A DNA stretch of 64,000 nt from Atrichornis clamosus (taxonomy: Eukaryota; Chordata; Aves; Passeriformes; Menuridae). The position numbers and the translations under genes were made by a program. Location of the stretch: assembly GCA_013400975.1 (NCBI GenBank), contig WBMZ01004779.1:146629-210628 (forward strand). Reading direction: 5' to 3'. Positions within the stretch are counted from its first letter, which is position 1. Each line of letters begins with the position of its first letter. Below are positions 14,705 to 25,773 of this stretch, one piece after another. The notes under the pieces were generated by a model. It was given only the letters and a program-made list of their open reading frames with translations. It was not told the DNA's origin and ran no database searches.

Positions 14705-14780
14705 ACGACTCAAGGGGTCGGACGCTTGCTGGAGATGGGGCATAAGTGGGGTCAGGTCCTCCCTGCGCCTGGCGCGGAGC
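14705..14780. other. Small internal CpG cluster
   Basis: Several CpGs occur within about 75 bases (ACGACT, GGTCGGACGC, CTGCGCCTGGCGCGG) in otherwise CpG-poor sequence. No splice-flanked exon or plausible peptide is seen. It could be an unmethylated regulatory element or a chance GC-rich patch. Confidence 0.4.
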
Positions 14781-17194
14781 TGGCAGGAGAGAAGCAGCAG
14801 AAGGGACAGTCCAACCCAACTCTGTGACCCCCACGAGTGCTCTCTTCCCAGAGGGGAGCGTGTGTCTCCTGTCTTGGCACTTCAAGTCTTAACGTGCTGT
14901 GAAGGCTCCCAATTTCAGTTTGCACTGGAATGAACAGTCCTAAACCTATTCCTCCCACCAATGAAAATTCTGTTTTCAAGACGCAGGGAGTGGGAAAAAA
15001 AAAAAATAATTCCAGCATTCCTGATATAAAATATCAAGATAAGGATATAAAGCACAAAGATTATATATAGCCAAAGCTATAGTAACTGCATCTTCCAACC
15101 TTCTTTTTCCACCTAAAATTCTGGGACAAATAAAGCCCCAAGTGTTTCTTTCCGGTCTTTCCCTGGAAGGAGAGCATTTGGAGCCTCCTGGGTTTAGCAG
15201 CTGCCCACTCTCCTGTTTAAATTCATTTTGCATGTACAATATTGAGAAGAGAAAAAGGGTGATGTAGGATGGCAAAAAAGGAAGAAGGAAGAAATGTAAT
15301 CAGGCGTGTGGTGGAACCTCACCAAACCTTGCAAGATATTTTGCAATTACTTAGCATAACAAAACATAAAACAACATACCCTCCAGGTAAAATCTAGAAG
15401 AAACACACTCATCTCCAGATATCATCAGCTGAAAGAGTATTTGCATCCATAGACTGTATTTTTATCACCAAAAGGACCTTAAATCAAATTTAAAAGACCT
15501 TTTACCCTACCACAGCAATGCAGGGATTTAAAAAATGCTGTGCTGATTTCATGTGCCCCCTGATGTTCTTTGATGCACTCATTAGTGACAGGGCATTCTC
15601 ATTTCAGAAGAGGCTTTGTCAGAGAAAAAATTATTCCCATATGGGATTGCAAAGAGCAAGGTTTGTTTTCTTTAGGACCTGCCTCACTTAAGAACTGGCT
15701 CTAGTAGCACATAAGCCTTGACAGTATCTCACTTCCATTCTGGCTCCAGCAGCAAGGAGCATCAGCCCCTTCTGCAAGAAAGCCAGAGGCACTGGCATAA
15801 TGCAATATATTGGCAAGGGGATGAGGAATCAAAGAGGTCTAGGATGAGGCAGAGGCAAGCTTAACAAAACATTAGTTTCCTTGCAGCCACTCAAATTCAA
15901 CAAGCACAAGGGATTTTTCGACTGTGCTGTAACAGCAGCTCCCGGAAAAGCACAAATGCACACCTCCATAGCTAATAAAGCAACAGGGCTCAGTGGTCCT
16001 CGCTGACAGGAAGAGGGGGCTTCCCATTGACTTTGCCTCCCCGGCCTAGAGGGAGGTCCCTTGACCTTTCCTTTCATCCCTACCTTGGGGCAAGGAGGCC
16101 AGAGCTCCACAGCTGCTTGTCCCGCCACTGACAGTGCAAAGACCCCAGCTCTTTGCTGTCCCTTCAGACACCCGAATTTGGACAAGACAGATTCCTCTCT
16201 GTGTCAACAAAAACCAGTGCCTTGCACGGCAGTGTCTCCATGGTCCAACCCACCTCAGAGGGAAGGAAGCTGCCTGTCCTGCCTGCAGCCCTCTCACTTG
16301 ATTGTCCCTGGCTATGCTGCCTGCCCCTCAATACCCACCCCACCTCCACTAGCTCCCTACCACACCACCCCAGCCCGTCCTGCACCGGTCCCGTACATCT
16401 GGCAAGAGTTTCCCTTGCAATTCTCACACCTCCTCCAAACAGACAATGCAAAGACACTTAAATCATCCTCAAATCCCTGTCGCAGGGGAGCGATGCAGTA
16501 TTAACGAGGCACTGCCAACGGCAATGAGAACACTTCTATCCAGCAGTGCCATCAAGAACAGCACGAGGCTTTCACCGAAAGCTGAAAGCAATCCATTTAC
16601 TTGAAGGACCCAGCCTGTCTCTGTGGATTTGTGGAGGAGAGGCTTCTGCCTACCTTGTGATTCCGAAGTCTGGCACGGAGATGGGGCTGTTCGTTGCTAA
16701 GTCCCTGGGGACACATCAAACTCTTGACACCACAGGATTGCAACACATTAAAAGCAATCTGGTATCTTACACTCTGCCATCTGAATTACAACATTGCCTT
16801 CCAGGCTGAGACACAGCAAACACCTCTTCCACACCTTCTGCTCTATCTCCTCTACTCCTCTTGCTAACCAACATGATTTACTACTAACTTGGGACCAACC
16901 TTACCACCCTGTAATGCAAAAATAATCTCTTACTTGCAATCTATTACTAACCTTCAAAATCCCCTGACATAAGCCACAGAGACTTCTGATAGCAGTAACT
17001 GTTTTTAGTAAATCAAATGGGCTCAAGACTTTTCCAGGCAACATAATTTTTAGCAGCCACCTGTATTTTGGATTTTTTGGAAGGCTGGAGTTGTTTCACA
17101 TGACTACTCAACCATGCATCTTCAGGCCATTTGGGAATATTTGTGTTCAAAGCAGCAAAGTACAAAATAAGCTCTGATTAACACGGTGATTGTT

Positions 17195-17266
17195 GGATGC
17201 GAGGAGCAGGGAGTTGGACTTGATGATCCTTATGGGTCCCTTCCAATTTGAGATATTCTATGATCC
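17195..17266 (+). mobile_element. CR1 LINE 3' tail fragment
   Basis: GGGAGTTGGACTTGATGATC, then CTTATGGGTCCCTTCCAA and ATATTCTATGAT, are the sense-strand 3' end of avian CR1, including one ATTCTATG tail unit. Only about 70 bp remain, so the copy is a severely 5'-truncated plus-strand insertion. Confidence 0.9.
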
Positions 17267-17408
17267 TGGTGCCTTGAGTACACCAGCTGCACAGCAACAG
17301 AGAGAAATGGGAATGTATTTCCATCTAGGGGGGAGGAAGTGCTTCAGAAGGAGGAACCCTTGCATTTACAAAACTGTCCATGGAGCAATTCAGCTCAGAG
17401 ATGAAGGA

Positions 17409-17497
17409 CAGCCCAATGGTCAGAGAATTTGGGTTTCAATCTCTCCCCAAAACTTAACATGACTATAAGTCAGTCACCAACAGCCTTTATCTGCAAG
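17409..17497 (+). mobile_element. tRNA-derived SINE remnant, MIR-like
   Basis: In order there are an A-box-like AGCCCAATGGTCAGAG (17410-17425), a B-box-like GGGTTTCAATCTCTCC (17430-17445), then TGACTATAAGTCAGTCACC, which resembles the MIR core 'TGTGACCTTGGGCAAGTCAC'. The A-to-B spacing is shorter than in a full MIR, so some head sequence would have been deleted. Order and strand agree with a MIR/CORE-SINE, but divergence is high. Confidence 0.45.
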
Positions 17498-18328
17498 AGA
17501 GAAAAAACCTTTTCCATCCATGAAAGCTGTCCGTGAAACTGCACAGTGTTAAAGGTCAGACTGTGCAGTGACAGAGGCCATCAGGTAGATGGACAGACAG
17601 ATCTGTCTTTTGACTGCTCTGAGGAAAAGGCACCAGGCACCCACCACCTTCTCCCATAAGAATGGCTTTGCAACAACGAGCACCTGGATGCATTACATCA
17701 CCCAAATAGCACACCAGAGACAGAGCACGGGTGCATGGCAAACCTTGAGTACCTTTCCAGGAAAATCCACTTTGCAAAATGTATCTGAGAGAGGCTGGCA
17801 GCTTCACCTGAAAACCTTCCACAAATGCTGGCTTGCATGTTTCTTAGGTTTTAGCTCTAACCAGATTTGCATCATGTTTTCATTTATTTTCCTAAAACTC
17901 TTCTTGCAGACAAACAGCATAAGTGTGTGCACCTGAGAAAAATACATCCTAAGAGTCCACAACACTGCTGTTTTCAGTTTAATCCCCACAAACATCCACA
18001 CCCCAAATCTGAGTTGACCACGGCACAGAAAAAAAATCCCAAATACTGTGCCAGCTATACCACCATTCAAAGTTTGGATCTGCAGACTAAAGCAGCCACA
18101 GAGAAAATAAAACTGTAATTAACTAATGGGATTAATCCTGAGACAGTGCAGCCTGTTTAGCAGAAATAAGCAGGGGGGGAACAACCATGGGATTACTGGC
18201 TAAAAGCTAGCAAAGCCCATTTGCAACAGACAATTCTACCCATCAAAAGCACACATAAATCAATGAACTGTTGATCCATCACCTTAGTTTTCATGATTAC
18301 TTCTTACAATGCTTCAGAGTGCCCTCAG

Positions 18329-18345
18329 AACTACAACTCCCACTC
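18329..18345 (+). promoter_or_regulatory. ZNF143/THAP11-like motif (ACTACAnnTCCCA)
   Basis: The plus strand reads AACTACAACTCCCACTCC, matching the ACTACAnnTCCCA part of the ZNF143 site but lacking the following GMATGC. A similar motif occurs at 31217-31232. Short motif match only. Confidence 0.3.
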
Positions 18346-20842
18346 CGAGCTCCCCAGAGATCATCTCCTGTTCAAAGTAATCAGATCCATAGAGGACTCT
18401 GAGTTTGCCTGCTTTGTTTTTAATGATGTACATCACTGTTTAGATAAATTATAAACCAGTTTCACTATTATCAATCATAACAGTAACTTACTCAGTCCAG
18501 CAAAGAAACATCAGGCTCTTTTGTTTAGTTTTGCTACACTTGAAGGAAAAAGCCACTGAAGTGTTCTCAAGAAGCACTCGACAGAGAGAGAGATAAATTA
18601 AACTGTAAATAGAAATGGAAATGCAAGAGCAGAGTCATCAGTCACTGCAGCTTGTACAGAAGTTTATCAGTCAGTCCCAAGTTGGGAGAAGCCAGCAAAT
18701 GAATTTGGCAGCCTTTTCAGCCAATGGCAAAGGCATTGTGCAAAATCACAGGGGAACAGTGCACCTCATGAGCCATCTCACTGTCTCCTGTCACCAGAGA
18801 GCTTCAGCAGGAAAAGTTTTGAACTAAGAAAAGAAATACTTGCCCAAGGAGAAGAAATTAAACCAGCAAAAAGGCAGACATCCCAACCTGATTTGCACTA
18901 CTCAAGGCTTCCAGATTGGCTGGTTTCCACTTGCTTTCTACCATGCCCTTCTAGAAAGGCAGGGGAGCTTATCCAGCTCCTCAGCTCAAATCCTGCCTGT
19001 GAACACCAGTGCCTCACTCACCACCACAACAGGACTGGAATTATTTCAAGAGGGTAATAAAAACTCCATTCCTTGGTACCAGCAGCTCACTCCACCACAG
19101 GTCTTTCATGCTGCCTTGATACTCACCCACTGTGGGACTCCAAGGTCTTTTTCAAAACCTCAGGTGGATGTCAAGCCCACAGACCTCTGCCAGTAAGGTG
19201 CAAAATGTATCTGCTGCCCATCTATTGCTTATGTCAGTTCAGCAAGTGATGGCTCCATACCCCACCTGTGCCCCAGTCACTCCCTGCTCACTTGGGGCCT
19301 GCCTGTGTGACTCACTCAAGCACCAGCACTGCACTCACACACAAACTGACACACACGACTTCGGCTTCCTCCTTAAAGCCTTCTCTGGACTCTAAGTAAC
19401 TATCCTTCCGGGAACTTCAGTTTTACCTAGCAATCCTTTTCAATTCTGCAACTAAACCCAGCACCGCTCCCTGCAACTCAACAGCCGCCAAACCCACCTC
19501 CAGCAGCAGCTACACGTGAATGTCCCTGCAGAGCAGCTCTTGCACCCATCCTGAATTTTATACAAGGTGCCAAGCATTTGGGAATAGCCAGCCATGAATC
19601 ATATTATATTTATGATAATATTACAAAGCTTAAAAGATTATCACTGTGTCACATTCTTGATTTACAGAGTCAGGGTGGTTTCTAAATGTGAATCAAGACC
19701 CAAGCTCGCTTCTAAGCTTTAATGCGTGTTCCCTGGAAGGTCAAAGCACTGGTAACCATGAGGTACAGCACAGGGCAAAAATAAAGAGAGGAGAAGCCAT
19801 GAAATACAGCCCCCTGGAGCTCAATTACTTGTGACTCATCCTCTCAAACGAGTTCTTTGCCTCCATAAATCAGAGGGAACAGAAACAGTCACACTGCTGA
19901 GAGAGGATAATTATTCTTGCACTGTGTGAGGGGAAAACACACATGCTAACACTGCCAGCTCATGAGACTGTGCTGGTGTCGATAGTGAGGAAAAAAATGC
20001 TTTCAAACACACAGAGGGGCCCACTGCAGCCTGTGTGACAGCACACAGTCCCACCCACGTGCTCGGAGTTCAGGAGAGCTGTGGGAGTCCGTCCAGTCTG
20101 CAATCCAGGAGCCCCGGGAGGACACAGAGCATGGGGGCCTCCACAGGAACAAGGTGGCTCAAATCTCCTCACTAACAGTCATCCTGCTCACTTTCACCTG
20201 CCTGCACCAGAAGGGACTTCACTTTGGCTAAACATCAGGGAATTAGTGGAGCATCCTGAAAAAAGGGCACAATTTCAGATGTCATGCATTTTTCCAGGGC
20301 TTTTCTGTCAAAGCAGAGAACTTAGGAAAATGCAGGACATTTGTGACCTTTTCTAACATATGTAGGTTTTGATTTAACAAACACTGCTGATCCACAAGCA
20401 GCAGCACAGAAGAGAGAACATGACTTTGCTGGTGCAGATGTCCTATCAAGCACGTAAGAGCCTACTGTTAAATATCTTCCTTTGCAGCATCCTCTACACA
20501 TCACCAGGCCACTGGGTTATTATAAGGTATTGCAAATCTTATTTGCCTCAACTCTTTTGTTCTGGATTTATTAATTCTCAGATTTAGAGAGAATTTGTTC
20601 AGCCTATAATTATCAGCTTATTTTCCCTGCTACATTTCTTTTCATTACAATTCAGAAAAAGCCAATAGCAAACAAACCTTTGAGCAATTAATAAGAAAAT
20701 TTTTCTAGTCTACAAACTTGGCCTGACAAATTTATATCGCGGTTTTCTCAGAGAGCAGAAGTCAACTTACTTTTGGAGGTATTGTAACTAGTGGTCCCAC
20801 CAGCTACCCCAGCTACTCCTTGGAAAGTTCTTTTCACCTGAC

Positions 20843-20864
20843 CAAGCCTAAATTTTTAGGCTTG
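20843..20864. repeat. Perfect 10-bp inverted repeat with 2-nt loop
   Basis: The left arm CAAGCCTAAA (20843-20852) is followed by TT and the exact reverse complement TTTAGGCTTG (20855-20864). The pairing stops at both flanks. It is a 22-nt hairpin or cruciform-forming sequence. No T-run or gene end is associated, and function is unknown. Confidence 0.9.
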
Positions 20865-22909
20865 CAGTTAAGAGCAGGACCCCAGGGGAGCCAATAAATG
20901 AGAAGGAATAGGGAGTGACATGTGCATTTCTAATGGACACTGGTATTTAAGATTATCCAAAATTTCAAGGCCAGAAAAATGGAGGCAATCAAAAAATAGA
21001 TTCAAGTCTGAATAAGGGTCATGCATTTAAAAGAAATATTGGATCTAAAAAAGGGCTGATGTTCTGAAAAAGAGTGTCACAAAAGCACAGTTCAAGTCCT
21101 CTTGCCCTCTCCTTCCCATATCACCAAAGTAATTCTGGGGAAGAGAAAGTTAACAGCAGCGAGGGGTAAATCCAAAGAGCTTAAGCCTAATGGGAAAGCA
21201 ATTGTAGTCTCAGCCTTGTACAAAGCCAGATGCACTGAACATCCATTCAGCCCAATGTTTAGGTGAACAATAAACTGCTCATTAAAAGATGACTTATTCT
21301 CAGGGCAGCCATAAGTCTGTAGCACGTGTAAGAATCAATGCAAGGTGTCTCTACCATGCCCAAATGCCAACACAACACCATGCAGGATGTTCTAGATAAG
21401 ACCTGGCATCTACCTGGTGAGTTTTGACCCAGCACAACTCTACTTGATCCTGTGAAGAAACCAGTCCATGGTAGAGAGAGCAGACCTGTTCCTGGGGCAC
21501 TGGGGAAGAGCATCCTGCTGGCCACGGCCCCACAGCGTGAGCCCCACATGCCAAAGCCAACCCCTCAGTACGGGGCCATCAACCAACCCATACAAATGTT
21601 ACATGGCACCAAGAGACAGGACAGCACGTGCTCACAGCAGTAACTACACAATCAGGTGAAAGGAAGACGTCCATAGTCATCTCAGGGAACTGGGAGGTCA
21701 GACTGAGCAACAGCCAAAACAGCATGCACAGGGTGTAGCCTAGTAACACAAAACTACAGTAACAACCTCAAGGATAACTCATGAAATGCAGACAATTATA
21801 TGAGAAATAAGAGACTTCAAAAAAAGTCTGACATGGTCTGCATCTCTATTGCTGGCAGGCACTCAGATCCCAGAAGCATTTCATTCTGACAAGGTAACAC
21901 TTGCTCTGAGCAAAGAGAAAGATCTCAGCTTGATACAACCATTGAGATCTTCAACATATCTGTCCAGATTGAAAATGAAATTAATTTGAAGGTTGTTCCT
22001 CCTTCCAAAGCTTCCTTTAACCTTTTTACTAACAGAGATAAAACCCAGATACTGTGCTTGGAAGTGTATTTTATCTGCTTTGCTTCTTCAGTGTCAGCAT
22101 GCCATAACACAGGTGGTGACATGAAGCAAAGCCAGTGAGGTCCACTGCTTCCAAACCACACTGAACAGGTAACAACAAGGTTAATGGGGACAGAGATCAG
22201 CATCTCCCACAAAAAGGTGGGTCTGTGAAACATCCAGGTCTCCCGGGGAGTGCTTCTCCCAAGACCTAGGTGCTCCATTGGACTGAAGTTCCAGTCTCAG
22301 ACAAAGCCAAAGGAATGGCACATGTTGCCAAACGGCACCTATGCCGCGACAGCAGGACAGCCATGGGCTGAACAGCAGCATTGCCATTTCAGGACACTCC
22401 AGGCAGGCAACAGCATGAATTACCACCCTACCATGGTACACAGAAATAAAATCAATTTGCCTCCAGTCATGCACTCACCCTTTTCTCTCCCAGGACACCT
22501 TTCTGCCGATCCGCTGCTCAATTAACCTTTCATTAAAGGCTTCCTAGACATTTACAAAAAGGCCACAGCACCCGTGATTAGCACTTTATTTCACGTGCAT
22601 TGCTACAACTACACATCCTTGTCTACACTCCCCCTCTGCAAGCAAAGCTTGCAGTCTTGCCCTTCACCTGATGGCCCCTAGCACCAGGATGGAGGTGGAC
22701 CACCAGAACCCACTCCCTATTTGCCTTCACCATCTCTGGTGGTTTTTACAGACCACTGCTGTATTTCACCTCAGCCATCTTTCTCAGCCTAAGGAATCCT
22801 GGTCTCCTTGAAAACCCCTGGTACAAAAACTACCCCATACCTCTGATTTAACCCTCCTCTGAGCCTCTTTCCGGTTCTCCTGGTTTATTCCAGAGCCAGG
22901 AAATAAAAA

Positions 22910-23650
22910 GGAAGAAGCAGTGCAAACACAAGCTTATACAGCTGCAGCACGTTTTCTTTCCACTGCCTTTGCTAGTAACTTCTAATGTTAAATTTGTTTT
23001 TGATCACTGCTGAGCAGCGAGCCAATACTACCACCGAGCTCTGCGTTATAACCCAGAACCTCAAGCCCCCAGAGCCTGTCGGCATCTCACAGCTCATTGC
23101 CTTATGTACATGCAGAATTACTTTTTTGTGCATCACTTCACATATTCCTACCCTGAAATTCATCTGTCATTTTAGCATCCCATCATTATGTTTCAGAATA
23201 TCCTTCTGCACATCCTCACACTTTGCCTGTCTTTACCACCCCAATAGTTTGCTGTGCTGCCAAAACTTACTTCTTTTTGGTTCCTTTTTCAAGTCTCTGA
23301 TTCATATTTGAAAGATACAAGGTCTCAGCATGAGACCTTGCAGTATTCTGCTGGTGGCTTCCCTTGACCCAGGAAAATTCATTATTTATTTCTACTGTCT
23401 GTTCATCTTCTTTTAACCAGCTACTTTTTTAAGTAAAGACCCTCCCTCTCTTTTTCCACAGCTGCTTCATTTCCTTAAACATCTTCCGTGAGGAGCCTTG
23501 ATAAACGCCTTTAAAAAAATCTGAGCAGTCTTTATCCACAGAGCACTCTGCTCCACATGCTTGTTAACTTCTTCAAAGCAGCATTTTGCCCTTTCCCTCT
23601 CCATGTGTGTTTGCAGCTGTCTTCACTTGAAAGCAAATTCTGAGTTTCAT
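22910..23650 (-). mobile_element. Ancient CR1/L3-type LINE fragment (reverse-transcriptase region), decayed
   Basis: The plus strand is the antisense of a CR1/L3 LINE pol region, and the order of recognisable blocks matches the family: a block near 22938-23030 with AAGCTTATACAGCTGCAGC and TTGATCACTGCTGAGCA; AATTACTTTTTTGTGCATCA then GAAATTCATCTGTCATTTTA (23115-23175); GTCTCAGCATGAGACCTTGC (23322-23341); TTATTTCTACTGTCTGTT and CTTTTAACCAG (23385-23420); and CCACATGCTTGTTAACTTCT near 23555. Translated on the minus strand, 23499-23540 gives VDKDCSDFFKGVYQ against the CR1 RT motif VDIVYLDFQKAFDK. The region 23243-23268 gives KFWQHSKLL against KFADDTKLF, so the catalytic Asp pair is lost. Many substitutions and indels make this a dead, old copy. 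Its boundaries are approximate. Confidence 0.82.
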
Positions 23651-25733
23651 GGGACACTATTGAGGGCAAAGCTTTTCTAGCTTCAGGTGTTTTAAAAATT
23701 CATGCAAAAGGAAGAATTATGTCCCAAGTGTCTCTTTTGTCATCTCACAGATGCCTCCTAGACCTGTTTTCCCTTTATGTAAGGCCAGAAAAGAAACCTT
23801 GCCCAAACATAACTATCAATACTAATGCAAACCTTTTATCTTGAGTCTCTTTCCTTCACTGTCTCAGACAGTATAGGCTGGCTTCAGTCTAGGTTTAATA
23901 AAGGCTTGTGAATGCCTTATTGAAAATATTTGTTTGGGCACTGACCCCTGAAACAAATCCAATTCATCCAGTTGCTGATTCAGACAACATTTCAGCTCCT
24001 AAACACACAGATCCCTTGCTGCAGAGGCCTCACACACAACCTCCCATCTCTCGCTGAGCTTTTCAAACCCCCTTATCACACTTCTCTTCACAAAGCTGTA
24101 ATCGATTCACATTTGCAGGCTAGGGATTTCCAAGTATCCCTGAGGGAACTAAATGCTACCATTTACAGGGATTTAAGTATGTCATTTCCACGGAGCCCAC
24201 TGGAAATCCCAAACTTCATGTTAACATTCACTTCTTCAGCACAGCCAGTAAAGGTCCTGCTTTCAGGCACCTCCAGCAAGCCCATCTTGATGGGCAAAAT
24301 AAACACATCAAGCAGCCAATACCACTCACACTATTCACCATTGCAGACTCTCTGCCTTCCAGTCTGGGTGCTGAAGTTTTGACTGCACAACATTCTATGT
24401 TTCCCAGTGGTTTTGCCTGTTTCACCCTGATACAAGACCACATGCAGGTCAGCACATCCCTGAAACCCCCTTCAGGCTCAGTTCTTGGAGATGCACTGCC
24501 AGGTCTGCAACTGTCCCGGGCTGAGCTCCAGCACTTGGTAGGACAGAGCAGCTCAGGATTATTCCCCTGCCAGCAGAGAACATGCACCACAATGAGCTAT
24601 TAAAAAAAAAAAAGAGGACAGCAGTGAGGCTGGAGAGAAAAGGAGATGTAGGTGAGGAGCAAGGAAGTCACAGAAAGAACCCAGTGCTGACAGTACAGCT
24701 CCAAGACACAGTCCAGCATGGAGCAAAAGAAAAAAGCCAGAACTTCCCCACACCTTGAACTGGCATTTCTGCTGCTCCTACAGAAAGGCTCACAGATGCC
24801 AGAACACCACAGAAGGGGCAGATGGAGGGGGAAAGGTACTTGAAGCTCTGTGCATGCCCTAAATCCCACCTTAAGTGCAAATCATGTTCGAAAAAATTGT
24901 TTTTAACTTGAGAAAGTGTCTGTTGATACAAAATGCTGGCCACTTAGTTTCTGTTTGTTTTCCCTTACAATTATTGTACAGTCAAATCCTTCTGTAGAAA
25001 TTACCATTCTTCCCTAGAGGCACATAAAACCACGAACCCAGAGCTCCATTCCAGAACTACTTGCAAGAAAACACTGTACTATATGATACACAGTAGGGAC
25101 AAAATCTTTTCAGAAATGTTTACAGTGCAGGGCAGGCACCTTTGTGTTAAAAACACATCTCAATCTGACGAAGTGGAAACACACTTCTATAGCATAAACA
25201 CAGAACAGGAGCAGGAGGTTGGTGTCAGATCTGGGAGCACAGCAGCAATCTATACAAAGACTTGCCACACACATTCTCCAACAGGCAGACAAGCATCCAG
25301 GGTTCAGAGCTGAACATAGGTTACGTAGTATCACCCTTTTTTGCTTCTCTCAGGGAAGGTAATGCAGAGGAAATGAGGTTTCCAGTATTGACAGATTTCT
25401 TTGCCAAACTTTTATCTTTGACAGTTTTGCACTTGGTGTGCTACCACATGTGCAGGATTGAGTAATTACTCTGTGTGTGCTTCCCCTGCTTCTCCTCCTT
25501 TTTTAAGCTAATTGCATTCACTCTAAAAGCAAGCATAAAACCTGCAATTTTAGCAAATTTGTCCTAAATGTGCCCTTTGGATTTTGCTGTCACTTTAGTA
25601 TTATGACAAATTTGCATGTTCACACGTACACATTCAGTCCACAAACATTCAGTCTTCTGTGCCAGGTGCCTCACAACCACCATCAGTATTACCACAAGGG
25701 TGGCAAAAAACTCCAAGGAGAGAAAAACCTGTA

Positions 25734-25773
25734 TGTGTGTGTGTCAGAGCTTGAAACTTCACACACACACACA
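25734..25773. repeat. Inverted TG/CA dinucleotide hairpin
   Basis: TGTGTGTGTGT (25734-25744) and a CA run (25760-25773) are complementary arms around a loop of about 16 bases. Alternating purine-pyrimidine arms could form a hairpin or Z-DNA. It looks like two opposite-phase microsatellites; no gene signal is attached. Confidence 0.8.

Larger units (their letters stand above)
3922..17194. other. Long non-coding stretch, presumed intron; no gene seen
   Basis: No exon or RNA gene was recognised across these 13 kb. Contents: a weak L2/MIR-tail-like remnant (4279-4335); an AT-rich block at 9180-9660; a C15 run at 11856-11870; an AT-rich inverted sequence near 12367-12385; a small CpG cluster at 14705-14780; and a C-rich stretch around 16310-16390 that produces a spurious proline-rich frame (16061-16504, plus). 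Open frames overlap one another on both strands and show no domain. Confidence 0.6.
17498..22909. other. Non-coding stretch, presumed intron; no gene seen
   Basis: No exon or RNA gene was recognised. Contents are a ZNF143-like motif at 18329-18345, a short GA repeat near 18583-18594 and the perfect hairpin at 20843-20864. The open frames (up to 118 codons) lack motifs. Confidence 0.6.

Noticed and set aside
16061..16504. 147-codon proline-rich frame
   Set aside because: It is produced by C-rich sequence; the opposite strand and another frame are open over the same bases. No family resemblance.
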